A stretch of 47,813 nucleotides of DNA. It comes from Kineosporia mesophila (lineage in GTDB: Bacteria > Actinomycetota > Actinomycetes > Actinomycetales > Kineosporiaceae). Location: assembly GCF_021129235.1 (NCBI RefSeq), contig NZ_JAJOMA010000040.1, forward strand, positions 1 through 47,813, given 5' to 3'. The notes beneath the pieces are model-generated. The model did not search any database and was not told where the DNA came from. It saw nothing but the letters and a program-made list of their open reading frames with translations. Of this stretch, positions 25,095 to 33,055 are shown piece after piece (position 1 is the first letter of the stretch; every line of letters starts with the position of its first letter). The position numbers were made by a program, and so were the translations under genes.

Positions 25095-27263
25095 GTGACA
25101 CGCGTATTCAGAGGGCTCGGGCAGCTGGTGTCGCGGAGGCCGTGGTGGGTGATCCTCGGCTGGGTCGTCTTCGCCGTGCTGTCGGTGGTGCTCGCGCCGA
25201 CGGTGACCGCGACGACCGACCAGGCCGACTTCCTGCCGAACAAGTACGAGTCCATCAAGGGTTATGAGCTGCTGGAGAAGGCTTTTCCGCAGCAACAGCA
25301 GTCCGGGGCGACGATCGTCTTCGACCGCGGCGACGGGGCCGCGCTGACCGGGGCCGATCTGGCGAAGATCGCCGAGATCGGTAAGGGCCTGAAATTGGGA
25401 GACGCGTTCGGCTCGGTGGACGCACCGGTCCCCTCCCCGACGAATCAGGTCGCAATCGTCAACATCGGCCTGGCACAAGGGGTCACGGGTCAGGACCAGG
25501 AAGATCTCGACCAGGTCGCCGACCTGCGTGAAGCCCTGGGGAAGGCGGTCGACGGCACCGGTCTGGACGAGGGGGTCACGGGCTCACTGGCCCAGGGGTA
25601 CGACCAGACCCAGTCCGGCCAGAACGCCGAAATCATCGTCACATTCGCCACTCTGGGCCTGATCATCCTGCTGCTCGGAGGAATTTTCCGCAGCGTTCTC
25701 ATCGCCTTCATGCCGGTGGTGCTGGTCGGCCTGGTGTCGGTGGTGGCCGGCGGCCTGATCGCGATGGTGGAGAAGGCGTTCGACCTCAACCACGACCCGT
25801 CCACCAGCGTCATCCTGATCGTGGTGCTGTTCGGCATCGGCACCGACTACATCCTGTTCTTCCTGTTCCGCTACCGCGAGGCCCGGCGCGACGGCCAGGA
25901 GCACCGCGAGTCCGTGGCCTACTCGATCGAGCACGCCGGGGAGGCGATCGCCTCGGCCGGTGGCGCGGTGTTCGTCGCGTTCATGACCCTGGTGCTGTCG
26001 ACGCTGGGTATCTTCCGGTCGCTGGGCCCGTCGCTGGCCGTCGCGGTGGCGGTGACCCTGCTGGCGGCGCTGACCCTGGTGCCGGCCGCGGTGACGCTGC
26101 TGAACCGGGCGCTGTTCTGGCCCTCGAAGAAGTGGCGCGAGCAGCCCACCGGCACGCGTTTCGCCCGGGTCGGGGCGTCCCTGGGGCGGCACCCGGTGCG
26201 GTACGCGAGCGTCTCGGGCGCCTTCCTGCTGGTGCTGGCGGTGTTCGCGCTGCTGTTCAACCCGACCTTCGACCTGGCCGACAGCAATTCGGCCTCCGAC
26301 GTCGAGTCCGCCCAGGCCACCGCCACGATGGAGGCCAAGGGCTTCAGCGCGGGTGCCACCGACCCGACGCCGATCGTGCTGCACGCCTCCGGCGGCACGG
26401 CGCTCACAGAAGATGCGGTCAAGACCTTTGCGGACGCGATCGGTGCCGTCGACGGGGTCGGTCAGGTCAGCGCGACGACCCTCTCGCCGACCGATCCGAG
26501 CACGGCGCTGGTCATGACGATCCTGGACTCCGACTCGGCCTCGACCCGGGCGCTGGAGACTGTGAAGGACCGGCTGCGCCCGGCCGCCGACCAGGCCGCA
26601 CCGGAGGGGTCCGTGGCCTACGTGGCCGGTACCTCCGGAGTTTTCGTCGATTTCCAGGCCGCGATGAACCGGGACTACAAGGTCGTGTTCCCGGTGGCCG
26701 CCCTGATCATCCTGCTCATTCTGATGGTGCTGCTGCGCAGTCTGGTCGCGCCCTGGTACCTGATGATCGCGGTCGGGCTGGGCTTCGCGGCCACACTCGG
26801 TGCCGCGGTCATCGTCTTCCAGATGATCAAGGGCAACGACGGCCTGATCTTCCTGCTGCCGATCTACATCTACCTGTTCGTGGTGGCACTGGGCACCGAC
26901 TACAACATCCTCATGGTGGCCCGGCTGCGGGAAGAGGCCCGCGAGGGCAAGGAACCGAGAGAGGCTGCCGCGCAGGCGGTCCGGCACGCCGGGCCGACCG
27001 TGGCCGCGGCCGGCGTGATCCTGGCCGGCACCTTCGCCTCGCTCATGCTGGCGGGCAACTCGCTGCTGCTGACCATGGGCTTCGCGGTGTCGTTCGGCAT
27101 CATCATCGCGGCGGGCGTGATGGCCATGTTCTTCGTCCCCGCGCTCACCGCGCTGTTCGGGCACGCGGCCTGGTGGCCGGGGCACTCCGACACCGCTCCC
27201 CCGGCGCACCCGACCGTGGGAGCGGACGCACCGCTGGAGCCGCACAACGACCCGGTGTCCTGA
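25095..27263 (+). CDS. MMPL family RND-type exporter
   Basis: A 722-residue membrane transporter of the MMPL family, which moves lipids or hydrophobic compounds across the inner membrane using the proton gradient. It has the classical duplicated layout: one helix, a large external loop (residues about 40-175), five helices, a second external loop and five more helices. Family motifs are clear in both halves: GIGTDYILFFLFRYREA and GTDYNILMVARLREEA. The GTG start follows GGAGGGG. It stands alone, so cargo cannot be inferred from neighbours. Confidence 0.95.
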   Translation: MTRVFRGLGQLVSRRPWWVILGWVVFAVLSVVLAPTVTATTDQADFLPNKYESIKGYELLEKAFPQQQQSGATIVFDRGDGAALTGADLAKIAEIGKGLKLGDAFGSVDAPVPSPTNQVAIVNIGLAQGVTGQDQEDLDQVADLREALGKAVDGTGLDEGVTGSLAQGYDQTQSGQNAEIIVTFATLGLIILLLGGIFRSVLIAFMPVVLVGLVSVVAGGLIAMVEKAFDLNHDPSTSVILIVVLFGIGTDYILFFLFRYREARRDGQEHRESVAYSIEHAGEAIASAGGAVFVAFMTLVLSTLGIFRSLGPSLAVAVAVTLLAALTLVPAAVTLLNRALFWPSKKWREQPTGTRFARVGASLGRHPVRYASVSGAFLLVLAVFALLFNPTFDLADSNSASDVESAQATATMEAKGFSAGATDPTPIVLHASGGTALTEDAVKTFADAIGAVDGVGQVSATTLSPTDPSTALVMTILDSDSASTRALETVKDRLRPAADQAAPEGSVAYVAGTSGVFVDFQAAMNRDYKVVFPVAALIILLILMVLLRSLVAPWYLMIAVGLGFAATLGAAVIVFQMIKGNDGLIFLLPIYIYLFVVALGTDYNILMVARLREEAREGKEPREAAAQAVRHAGPTVAAAGVILAGTFASLMLAGNSLLLTMGFAVSFGIIIAAGVMAMFFVPALTALFGHAAWWPGHSDTAPPAHPTVGADAPLEPHNDPVS

Positions 27264-27272
27264 CACCGCGTC

Positions 27273-27324
27273 CTTGATCAGGGGCCGGGTGGGACATCTC
27301 TGTCCCGCCCGGCCCTTTGATCAG
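27273..27324. terminator. Bidirectional terminator between MMPL and MFS genes
   Basis: Two 24-nt arms (27273-27296 and 27301-27324) pair almost completely around a 4-nt loop, bounded by TTGATCAG-type ends. It lies between converging genes and the only short T-run is TTT within the distal arm. Confidence 0.75.
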
Positions 27325-27336
27325 ACCGGGCCGCAC

Positions 27337-27483
27337 TCAGCCGAACAGGGCCGAGACCTTCTGCACGGTCTCCCAGATGCCGTACGCCAGCAGGCCGCCG
27401 ACCACGACCCACAGGGCGATCGCCGCCCCCTGGACCGAAGCGGGGGCTGAGGCGGCCGCTGGGGTGCTCACGTCGTCCTTCAT
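27337..27483 (-). CDS. Small membrane partner of the OFA-type MFS transporter
   Basis: A 48-residue protein, MKDDVSTPAAASAPASVQGA followed by one membrane helix (AIALWVVVGGLLAYGIWETV) and QKVSALFG. Its ATG overlaps the stop of the MFS gene by 4 bp (ATGA), so the two are translated together. Short single-helix proteins directly downstream of oxalate/formate-antiporter-type MFS genes are known as 'MFS transporter small subunit'. Its role in transport is not established. Confidence 0.8.
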   Translation of the reverse strand: MKDDVSTPAAASAPASVQGAAIALWVVVGGLLAYGIWETVQKVSALFG

Positions 27484-28841
27484 TTACGCTCTCCTACCGG
27501 GGTTTCGGCGGACACGGCGCTGCTCTGAGGCAAAGCCCGCACCAGGGCGTTGGCGGCGAAGCCGACCACGAGAATGCCCACCATGATCTGGAACGACAGG
27601 GTGTAGAGGTCGGCGCCGGACTTGCCGGCGGCGTCCTGGTGATCGGCCACCCGGTTCACGACCAGCGGGCCCACCACCCCGGCCGCCGACCAGGCGGTCA
27701 GCAGACGGCCGTGGATGGCGCCGACCTGCAGGCCCCCGAAAAGGTCTTTCAGATAGGCCGGGACGGTCGCGAAGCCACCGCCGTAGAAGCTCAGGATCAC
27801 GCAGGCCGTCACGATGAACAGGCCCACGCCCGAGGTGCCCGACAACGCCAGCACGAGGTACAGCAGCGCACCGATGCCCAGGTAGATGGCGTAGATCGGC
27901 TTGCGGCCGATGCGGTCCGACGTCGTCGACCAGACGAAGCGCCCGGCCATGTTGCACAGCGACAGCAGGCCCACGAAGCCGGCGGCCTCGGTGGCATCCA
28001 CGTCGGAGAAGAAGTCCTGGATCATCGGGGACGCCTGCTCGAGGATGCCGATGCCCGCCGTGACGTTGCAGAACAGCACCGTCCACAGCAGCCAGAACTG
28101 CGGGGTGCGGATGGCCTGATTCGCCGTGAGGTCCGCGGGTGCGCCGTGCCCGAGCCCCGGGCGCCGGGCCGCCGCGACGACGGCCGCACCCGAGGAGAAG
28201 CCCGGCGGCGTCCAGCCTTCCGCGGGAACCCGGATTACCCAGGCCCCCAGCGACATCAGCACCACGTAGATCGCGGCGAGGGTCAGCATGGTCGGGGCGA
28301 TCGCGTCTTCGGGCTTGTCAGCGTAGGCGTCCAGCAGCCGGCTCGTCAGCGGCGAGGCCACCAGCGCGCCACCGCCGAAGCCCATGATCGCCAGGCCGGT
28401 GGCCAGGCCCGGACGATCGGGGAACCACTTGATCAGCGTGGACACCGGCGAGATGTAACCGATGCCCAGGCCGATGCCGCCGATCACGCCGTACCCGAGG
28501 TAGACCAGCCAGAGCTGATCGGTGGCCACACCCAGCGCGGCCACCAGGAACCCGGTCACCCAGCAGGCCATCGACACGGTCATGGCCTTGCGCGGGCCGT
28601 TGCGCTCGACCCAGGTGCCCCCGAACGCGGCGGACAGGCCGAGCATGACGATCGCGATCGAGAAGATGATCCCGATCGCCGTCAGGCTGGAGTCGAAGTG
28701 GGTGACCAGCGGGGTCTTGAACACGCTGAAGGCGTAGACCTCACCGATCGAGAGGTGTAGCGCGAGGGCCGCCGGCGGGACCAGCCACCGGTTGTACCCC
28801 GGCGGGGCGATCGTTCGATCACGGTCAAGAAAACTGGGCAT
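27480..28841 (-). CDS. OFA family MFS transporter
   Basis: A 453-residue, twelve-helix MFS carrier of the oxalate/formate antiporter family. Support comes from the N-terminal NRWLVPPAALALHLSIGEVYAFSVF, the GIGLGIGYISPVSTLIKWFPDRPGLATGLAIMGFGGGAL signature (shown by its start at about residue 125), and the second-half repeat SDRIGRKPIY. Substrate is a small carboxylate by family analogy only. GGAG lies 7-10 nt before ATG 28841. Confidence 0.92.
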   Translation of the reverse strand: MPSFLDRDRTIAPPGYNRWLVPPAALALHLSIGEVYAFSVFKTPLVTHFDSSLTAIGIIFSIAIVMLGLSAAFGGTWVERNGPRKAMTVSMACWVTGFLVAALGVATDQLWLVYLGYGVIGGIGLGIGYISPVSTLIKWFPDRPGLATGLAIMGFGGGALVASPLTSRLLDAYADKPEDAIAPTMLTLAAIYVVLMSLGAWVIRVPAEGWTPPGFSSGAAVVAAARRPGLGHGAPADLTANQAIRTPQFWLLWTVLFCNVTAGIGILEQASPMIQDFFSDVDATEAAGFVGLLSLCNMAGRFVWSTTSDRIGRKPIYAIYLGIGALLYLVLALSGTSGVGLFIVTACVILSFYGGGFATVPAYLKDLFGGLQVGAIHGRLLTAWSAAGVVGPLVVNRVADHQDAAGKSGADLYTLSFQIMVGILVVGFAANALVRALPQSSAVSAETPVGERK

Positions 28842-28924
28842 GCGCTCGCTCTCCGGCTCACCATCGGGCTGACGGGCATCAGGCTTGCACAGGTAAGAGA
28901 CTTTCGTCCCGTTATGCGGCAGCC

Positions 28925-28945
28925 GAACCGAAGAACGTTCGGTTC
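28925..28945. other. 8-bp hairpin or palindromic operator
   Basis: GAACCGAA (28925-28932) and TTCGGTTC (28938-28945) flank a 5-nt spacer. It lies 45 bp past the stop of the second MFS gene and upstream of the OFA-type gene, so it may end transcription of the former or bind a regulator of the latter. Confidence 0.4.
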
Positions 28946-28990
28946 CTGCCCCTTGAGGAAGTGGCCACCACGACCGATACGCCAGTTGCC

Positions 28991-30184
28991 CTAGACGGCG
29001 ACCGGTCTCACCGCGCCGGCCGGCAGGAAGCGCCCGACCACCGCCACCCCGCCGGCGGTCGCGGCGGCCAATCCGGCGAGCGCCAGCCAGGGCACGGCGT
29101 GGCCGACGGCGAAGAGGGCCGTGAAGGCGCCCGGGACCACGACACTGGCGATGGCGAAGCCGTACTGGAAACCGGCCAGGTACATGCCGCGGTGCTGGGC
29201 GGGTGCGGCGTCGGCGGCCAGGGCCTGGGCGACCGGGGCGTGGATCATCTCGGCCAGGCAGTAGACCAGCACGAGGACGGCGAGCATGACCGAGGAGAAG
29301 ATCAGCGACCGGACCGGCAGAACGGCCATGGCCAGGGCCCAGAAGCACCAGAGTCCGCCGGCGGCGGCCAGAGCCTGCACACGGGAGAAGCCACCGAGGC
29401 GGTCGGCGACGAACAGCTGCGCCGTGACGATGACGAGGGTGTTGAGCGCCAGCAGGGGCCCGAGCACGGCGACGTGGGCGATACCGCCCTCCTTCACGGC
29501 GATGGGCAGGCCGACCATCAGGGCGTCGCTGCAGATCGCGAAGCCGACGTCGACCACGATCAGGCCGAGGAAGGCGCGGTCGTGCAGCAGGGATCTGAGG
29601 CCGGACTGCCGCACGGCGGCGGGGACGGTGAGAGTCATCGGTACCTGGAGCAGGAGCACGGCGGCCACCAGGTAGGAGGCCACGTTGAACGCCAGGGCGA
29701 CCTGGAACAGCGGCACCGAGCCGTGCGCGACGAGCAGCCCACCGATCAGGGCCCCGACGCCGAACCCGACGGCCTGGGTCATGCCGGTCATGGCGAACAG
29801 GCGTTCCCGGGACAGCACCAGGGGCAGTCCGGCGAGCATGGAGAAGAAGGTCGCCCAGAAAACCCGCAGCCCGGCGGTCGACAGGACGAACGCGAGGAAG
29901 ATCGGCACCGGGTCACGGGCGACGAGGAACAGGATGTAGCCCAGCGCCTGGATGAGCTGCCCGGCCACGACCAGGGCACGGGGTGAGAAGCGGTCGGCCA
30001 GGCTCCCGGCGAAGAGTGGGATGACCAGGCCGGTCGTGGCGGCGACGCTGGCCAGCAGTCCCACCTGGGCCAGGGGCAGGTCGGCGACGCGGTGGAAGTA
30101 CAGCAGCACCATCGGCCCGGCCGTGCCCGATCCGAGGGAGTCGATGAGGAGGGACGCGAGCAGGACCGGGTGGACGCGGGTCAC
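28991..30184 (-). CDS. MFS transporter (multidrug-type)
   Basis: A 397-residue MFS protein with twelve hydrophobic segments and the loop 2-3 signature GSLADRFSPRALVVAGQLIQ. The second half contains VADRLGGFSRVQALAAAGG. It resembles drug-efflux carriers of the DHA1 type; substrate unknown. The GTG start at 30184 overlaps the stop of the small ORF upstream (GTGA). Confidence 0.88.
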   Translation of the reverse strand: MTRVHPVLLASLLIDSLGSGTAGPMVLLYFHRVADLPLAQVGLLASVAATTGLVIPLFAGSLADRFSPRALVVAGQLIQALGYILFLVARDPVPIFLAFVLSTAGLRVFWATFFSMLAGLPLVLSRERLFAMTGMTQAVGFGVGALIGGLLVAHGSVPLFQVALAFNVASYLVAAVLLLQVPMTLTVPAAVRQSGLRSLLHDRAFLGLIVVDVGFAICSDALMVGLPIAVKEGGIAHVAVLGPLLALNTLVIVTAQLFVADRLGGFSRVQALAAAGGLWCFWALAMAVLPVRSLIFSSVMLAVLVLVYCLAEMIHAPVAQALAADAAPAQHRGMYLAGFQYGFAIASVVVPGAFTALFAVGHAVPWLALAGLAAATAGGVAVVGRFLPAGAVRPVAV

Positions 30185-30309
30185 GTCGGGTCCGTGGTGG
30201 TGTCCGGGGTGGCGAGCACGTCCCGGCGCACGTCGTCCGCGGTCCGGAAGACCTCGCCGCAACGCTGGAACTGCCGGCTGCCCACCCACACGTACGCGCC
30301 CACGTCCAT
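30181..30309 (-). CDS. 42-residue ORF coupled to the MFS gene
   Basis: ATG 30309 is preceded by a strong GGGAGAGGGG and opens a 42-codon frame (MDVGAYVWVGSRQFQRCGEV...), ending in a TGA that overlaps the GTG start of the MFS gene. No membrane helix, one cysteine, no family recognised. The ribosome site and the stop-start overlap argue that it is translated, either as a small protein or as a leader that controls MFS translation. Confidence 0.5.
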   Translation of the reverse strand: MDVGAYVWVGSRQFQRCGEVFRTADDVRRDVLATPDTTTDPT

Positions 30310-30390
30310 GATCCCCTCTCCCGAACCCGCCGGTCCCTGAGGTTACTCAAGCATTACGCAGCGGTTTCCCTCCGGCGTACCGGGCAGACC

Positions 30391-30780
30391 ACGATCCTGC
30401 CGGGCACGCAGAGCGGGCTCAGCTCGGGCTTCCGATCGGTGGTCGGCCCCGGCCGGGCGCTGTGCGCGAGCACGGGGCTCTCCTGCTCGAGGACGACTGG
30501 GCCCCATCGACTCCGGCCCCCGTCCGCTGGCCGCGCACGACGACAACGGCACGTCATCTACCTGCGCTCGCTGACCAGGAGCCTGTCGCCCGCCCTGCGC
30601 ATCGGTGCCGTGATCGCCCGCGGGCGCGTGCGGGACCGGATCGCCGCCGACCGGGGGGCGGAAGGACTGTACGTCAGCGGTGTTTTGCAGGCCGCCGCAC
30701 TCGACGTGGTCACCCGGCCCGGATGGCGTACCCACCTGCGAGATCTGCGGCAGGGGCTACCGCGCCGGGCCCCGACCGGT
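30391..30780 (+). pseudogene. Decayed MocR-type (GntR/aminotransferase) regulator gene
   Basis: Fragments of one aminotransferase-like domain appear in order but in different frames: TILPGTQSGLSSGFRSVVGPG, then REHGALLLEDDWA, then PLAAHDDNG, then VIYLRSLTRSLSPALRIG with RDRIAADRGAEGLYVSGVLQ and HLRDLRQGL. Family members carry SLTKS, where the lysine holds pyridoxal phosphate; here it is SLTRS. The N-terminal GntR helix-turn-helix is missing. The gene is therefore an internally deleted, frameshifted relic. Confidence 0.65.
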
Positions 30781-30829
30781 TTGCCGAGGCCGCGCAGATT
30801 CTTCAGACCGTCATCGACGGGCAACCGCG

Positions 30830-30874
30830 GTGATCATGCACGGCCTGCCAGCGTCTTGACCGGCCGTGCATCAC
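30830..30874. terminator. Hairpin terminator between the MocR relic and the lipoprotein gene
   Basis: TGCACGGCC (30837-30845) pairs with GGCCGTGCA (30862-30870), and GTGA with TCAC extend the stem across a 3-nt bulge. It lies 16 bp past the lipoprotein stop. Confidence 0.6.
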
Positions 30875-30889
30875 CTCCGGTGACGCGAC

Positions 30890-31357
30890 TCAGCCGAGCC
30901 AGCCCCAGTCGCTCGGCGAGGCCGAGTACTTCACGTTGCCCCAGACCGCCTCGACATCGGTGTCGGGGGTCGGGGAGTCGATGTAGACGGTCCGGCGCAG
31001 ACCGTTCTTCTTGTCGTCCCTGGTGATGCCGACATTCGAGTCCGGGCACAGGTCACCCGGGATGTCGATGATCTCGGTGCAGACCCGCACCGTGCCGCTG
31101 GGGCCGGTGAACTCGGCGCTGCGGGCGATCGACTGAAGATCCCCGTTGCCGTCGTAGATGCTCGCCACCGACCAGATCCGCTTGAGCTGGTAACCGCCGG
31201 GCATCGTCGTCGGCAGAGGCAGCTTCACCCCGGACGCCTGGGCGTACGTGTCCTCGACCTTCACCCGCGCCTGGTTCTCCTGGACCTGCCCACAGCCGGC
31301 CAGAGCCAGGAGCACCATCCCCACAACAGACAGCTTCCTGCTTACACGCGCACGCAC
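30890..31357 (-). CDS. Small putative lipoprotein
   Basis: A 155-residue protein with a lipoprotein signal: VRARVSRKLSVVGMVLLALAGCGQ has a basic start, a hydrophobic core and the lipobox LAGC (cysteine 22). The mature part is soluble with two cysteines (RVCTEI and DLCPDS) likely to form a disulfide. GGAGGG lies about 10 nt before GTG 31357. Function unknown. Confidence 0.75.
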   Translation of the reverse strand: MRARVSRKLSVVGMVLLALAGCGQVQENQARVKVEDTYAQASGVKLPLPTTMPGGYQLKRIWSVASIYDGNGDLQSIARSAEFTGPSGTVRVCTEIIDIPGDLCPDSNVGITRDDKKNGLRRTVYIDSPTPDTDVEAVWGNVKYSASPSDWGWLG

Positions 31358-31731
31358 TTGCGACGGCCCTCCCCGAGCCTCGAACGGCCAGCCTAATCCG
31401 GGCATTTGCTGGCCTACAGCGCGAACCTTCGCACAGCAGGCCCCGGCTCGGTCAACTTCTGGGGCCGCTTTGGCGAAAGAATGACGCAGCGTGAAACACC
31501 GTGTTGGCATTGATGATTTGGACACCATCCGGAAAATACTCAGCGCGGTCACACCCCACCAGAGCGCTACCGCGGCCGGAAGGCGATCAGCCCCCGACCA
31601 TAGGGGTTTTCAGTCGGCTCCCGGACAATCGCGATCGTTACCCGGCCCGCCCCGGGAAGGCGCCACCCTGCGTCCACCGGCCGGCGCACGCTTCCCCGTC
31701 TGCGCTACTCCGGATGCATGACGCAACCCAC
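31358..31731. other. Gene-poor interval
   Basis: About 370 bp between the lipoprotein gene and the control region of the PilZ gene. Short frames exist on both strands, but none has a ribosome site, a typical codon pattern or a recognisable product. I see nothing else here. Confidence 0.5.
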
Positions 31732-31750
31732 TGACTGTGACCCACAGTCA
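31732..31750. promoter_or_regulatory. 8-bp inverted repeat upstream of the PilZ gene
   Basis: TGACTGTG and CACAGTCA flank a 3-nt centre. The repeat ends 6 bp before a TTGACA hexamer (31756-31761) and lies 127 bp before the PilZ start. Geometry fits a dimeric regulator, but no partner was identified. Confidence 0.4.
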
Positions 31751-31876
31751 CCTACTTGACACTCAGCGGTGTTAGCTTTGGGGGGTCGGGCATTCCGTCG
31801 TCGTCAGGCGAGCAGTGTGCCTCCCGTCGTGACCACCGGCGGAAGACAAGCAGCCTCCGACCGGAAGGGAACAGCC

Positions 31877-32281
31877 GTGAAATTGGTGCCTTGGCCGCGC
31901 AAGAACGACCGGACGTCCGCGGGACGGACCGGCCGTTCCCCCGTCGAGGCGCCCACCCAGCGCCGGCGTTTTGTCCGCGAGATGGTGCGGGTGCCGCTGG
32001 TGGTGCTCGACTCCCACGGCATCCGCCTGGCCACCGGCGCCACCATCGAGGTCAGTGAGGGCGGCGTCCGCGCCCACCTGAACCAGCATCTGCACGAGAA
32101 CACCCGGGTACGGGTGGAGCTGCACCTGGCCCGCGACCGCATCGTCGCCATTGGCGGCACCGTGCGGCGCGCCCCGGGCGACCGGCGGCCGATCGTGGTC
32201 GCGTTCGACCACCGGCACGCCCACCAGGACGACCTGCGGGCCCTGGTGTTCGCCGCCCAGCGGGCCAACGCCAAACGCTGA
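31877..32281 (+). CDS. PilZ domain protein
   Basis: A 134-residue protein with a PilZ domain, which binds c-di-GMP. The first binding motif is QRRRFVRE (RxxxR type) at about residue 33 and the second is EVSEGGVRA, a (D/N)xSxxG variant with Glu in the first place. The remainder forms the expected beta-barrel. GTG 31877 follows GGAAGGGA. It is a plausible receptor for c-di-GMP made by GGDEF proteins such as that at 2197. Whether the Glu variant still binds is uncertain. Confidence 0.75.
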   Translation: MKLVPWPRKNDRTSAGRTGRSPVEAPTQRRRFVREMVRVPLVVLDSHGIRLATGATIEVSEGGVRAHLNQHLHENTRVRVELHLARDRIVAIGGTVRRAPGDRRPIVVAFDHRHAHQDDLRALVFAAQRANAKR

Positions 32282-32341
32282 AGCCCCGCCGGTGTTCTGC
32301 CGAGACACCGGTTTCAGCCGAAGCGACGTCGGGGGAACGAC

Positions 32342-33055
32342 ATGGCGGTCACCGCCCTGAGGATCGGCCGGTTCAGCGTCTCGGTGGCCAAGGCCGAGAC
32401 CTGGGTGAGGCAGTACACCGCGGAACGTACCCGGCCCGTCTACGCCTACCCCGCGTACGACGGCTACCGGGAGAGCGAGCGGACCGGTCCCCTGGAGGAC
32501 GCCGACCTGCTCGCTCCGGTACTGCTCAACGTCCGGCCCACCCTCGAGTCCTACTACTGGCTGCAGAGCCGCCTGCCGGTGCTCAACGAGGCACTGGACC
32601 GGATCCCGCGCGACGCGTCCGTCCACGACACCGACCTGAACCTGCTCGAGCCGCTGTTCGCCGTGCTCGACGACAACACCCGCTGGGGTGTGCAGATGAC
32701 CACTCTGGCCAAGGTGCTGCATCGCAAGCGCCCCGGCTTCATCCCGTTGTGGGACAACCAGGTGCGCGCCTGTTACCTGGGCACAGACGCCCCGCTCCAA
32801 CGAGTGCCGAGCCGCAGCCGGGGCCAGTTCGCCGTGGCCGTGGCCACCGCCATGCGCGACGACCTCGCCGCGGCCGCCCCGGCCTGGGAAGCCCTGGCGA
32901 CCATCGCCTCCGAACCGGCGACCACTCCCCTGCGCGTCCTGGACATCGTCGCCTGGAATCTCGGCAAGGACGGCGAATCGGTGCCACGCCAGGCCGACCC
33001 GGCCGACCCGGCCAACCCGGCCGGGCCGGCCGACGCGATCGTCTCCGAGCCCTAA
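32342..33055 (+). CDS. DUF6308-like hypothetical protein
   Basis: A 237-residue soluble protein. Segments such as DLLAPVLLNVRPTLESYYWL, TTLAKVLHRKRPGFIPLWDNQVRACYLG and LRVLDIVAWNLG resemble the actinobacterial DUF6308 family of unknown function; the assignment is from memory. The C-terminus has a short Ala-Asp-Pro repeat (ADPADPANPAGPAD). GGGGGAAC precedes the ATG. Its stop overlaps the stop of the convergent WYL gene by 3 bp. Confidence 0.7.
   Translation: MAVTALRIGRFSVSVAKAETWVRQYTAERTRPVYAYPAYDGYRESERTGPLEDADLLAPVLLNVRPTLESYYWLQSRLPVLNEALDRIPRDASVHDTDLNLLEPLFAVLDDNTRWGVQMTTLAKVLHRKRPGFIPLWDNQVRACYLGTDAPLQRVPSRSRGQFAVAVATAMRDDLAAAAPAWEALATIASEPATTPLRVLDIVAWNLGKDGESVPRQADPADPANPAGPADAIVSEP

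Noticed and set aside
30890-31552. Longer start for the lipoprotein at 31552
   Set aside because: It would place 65 residues before the signal peptide and destroy the lipoprotein export signal; GTG 31357 has a ribosome site.
31756-31778. TTGACA promoter for the PilZ gene
   Set aside because: No acceptable -10 hexamer at 16-19 nt; TTAGCT follows after only 10 nt.
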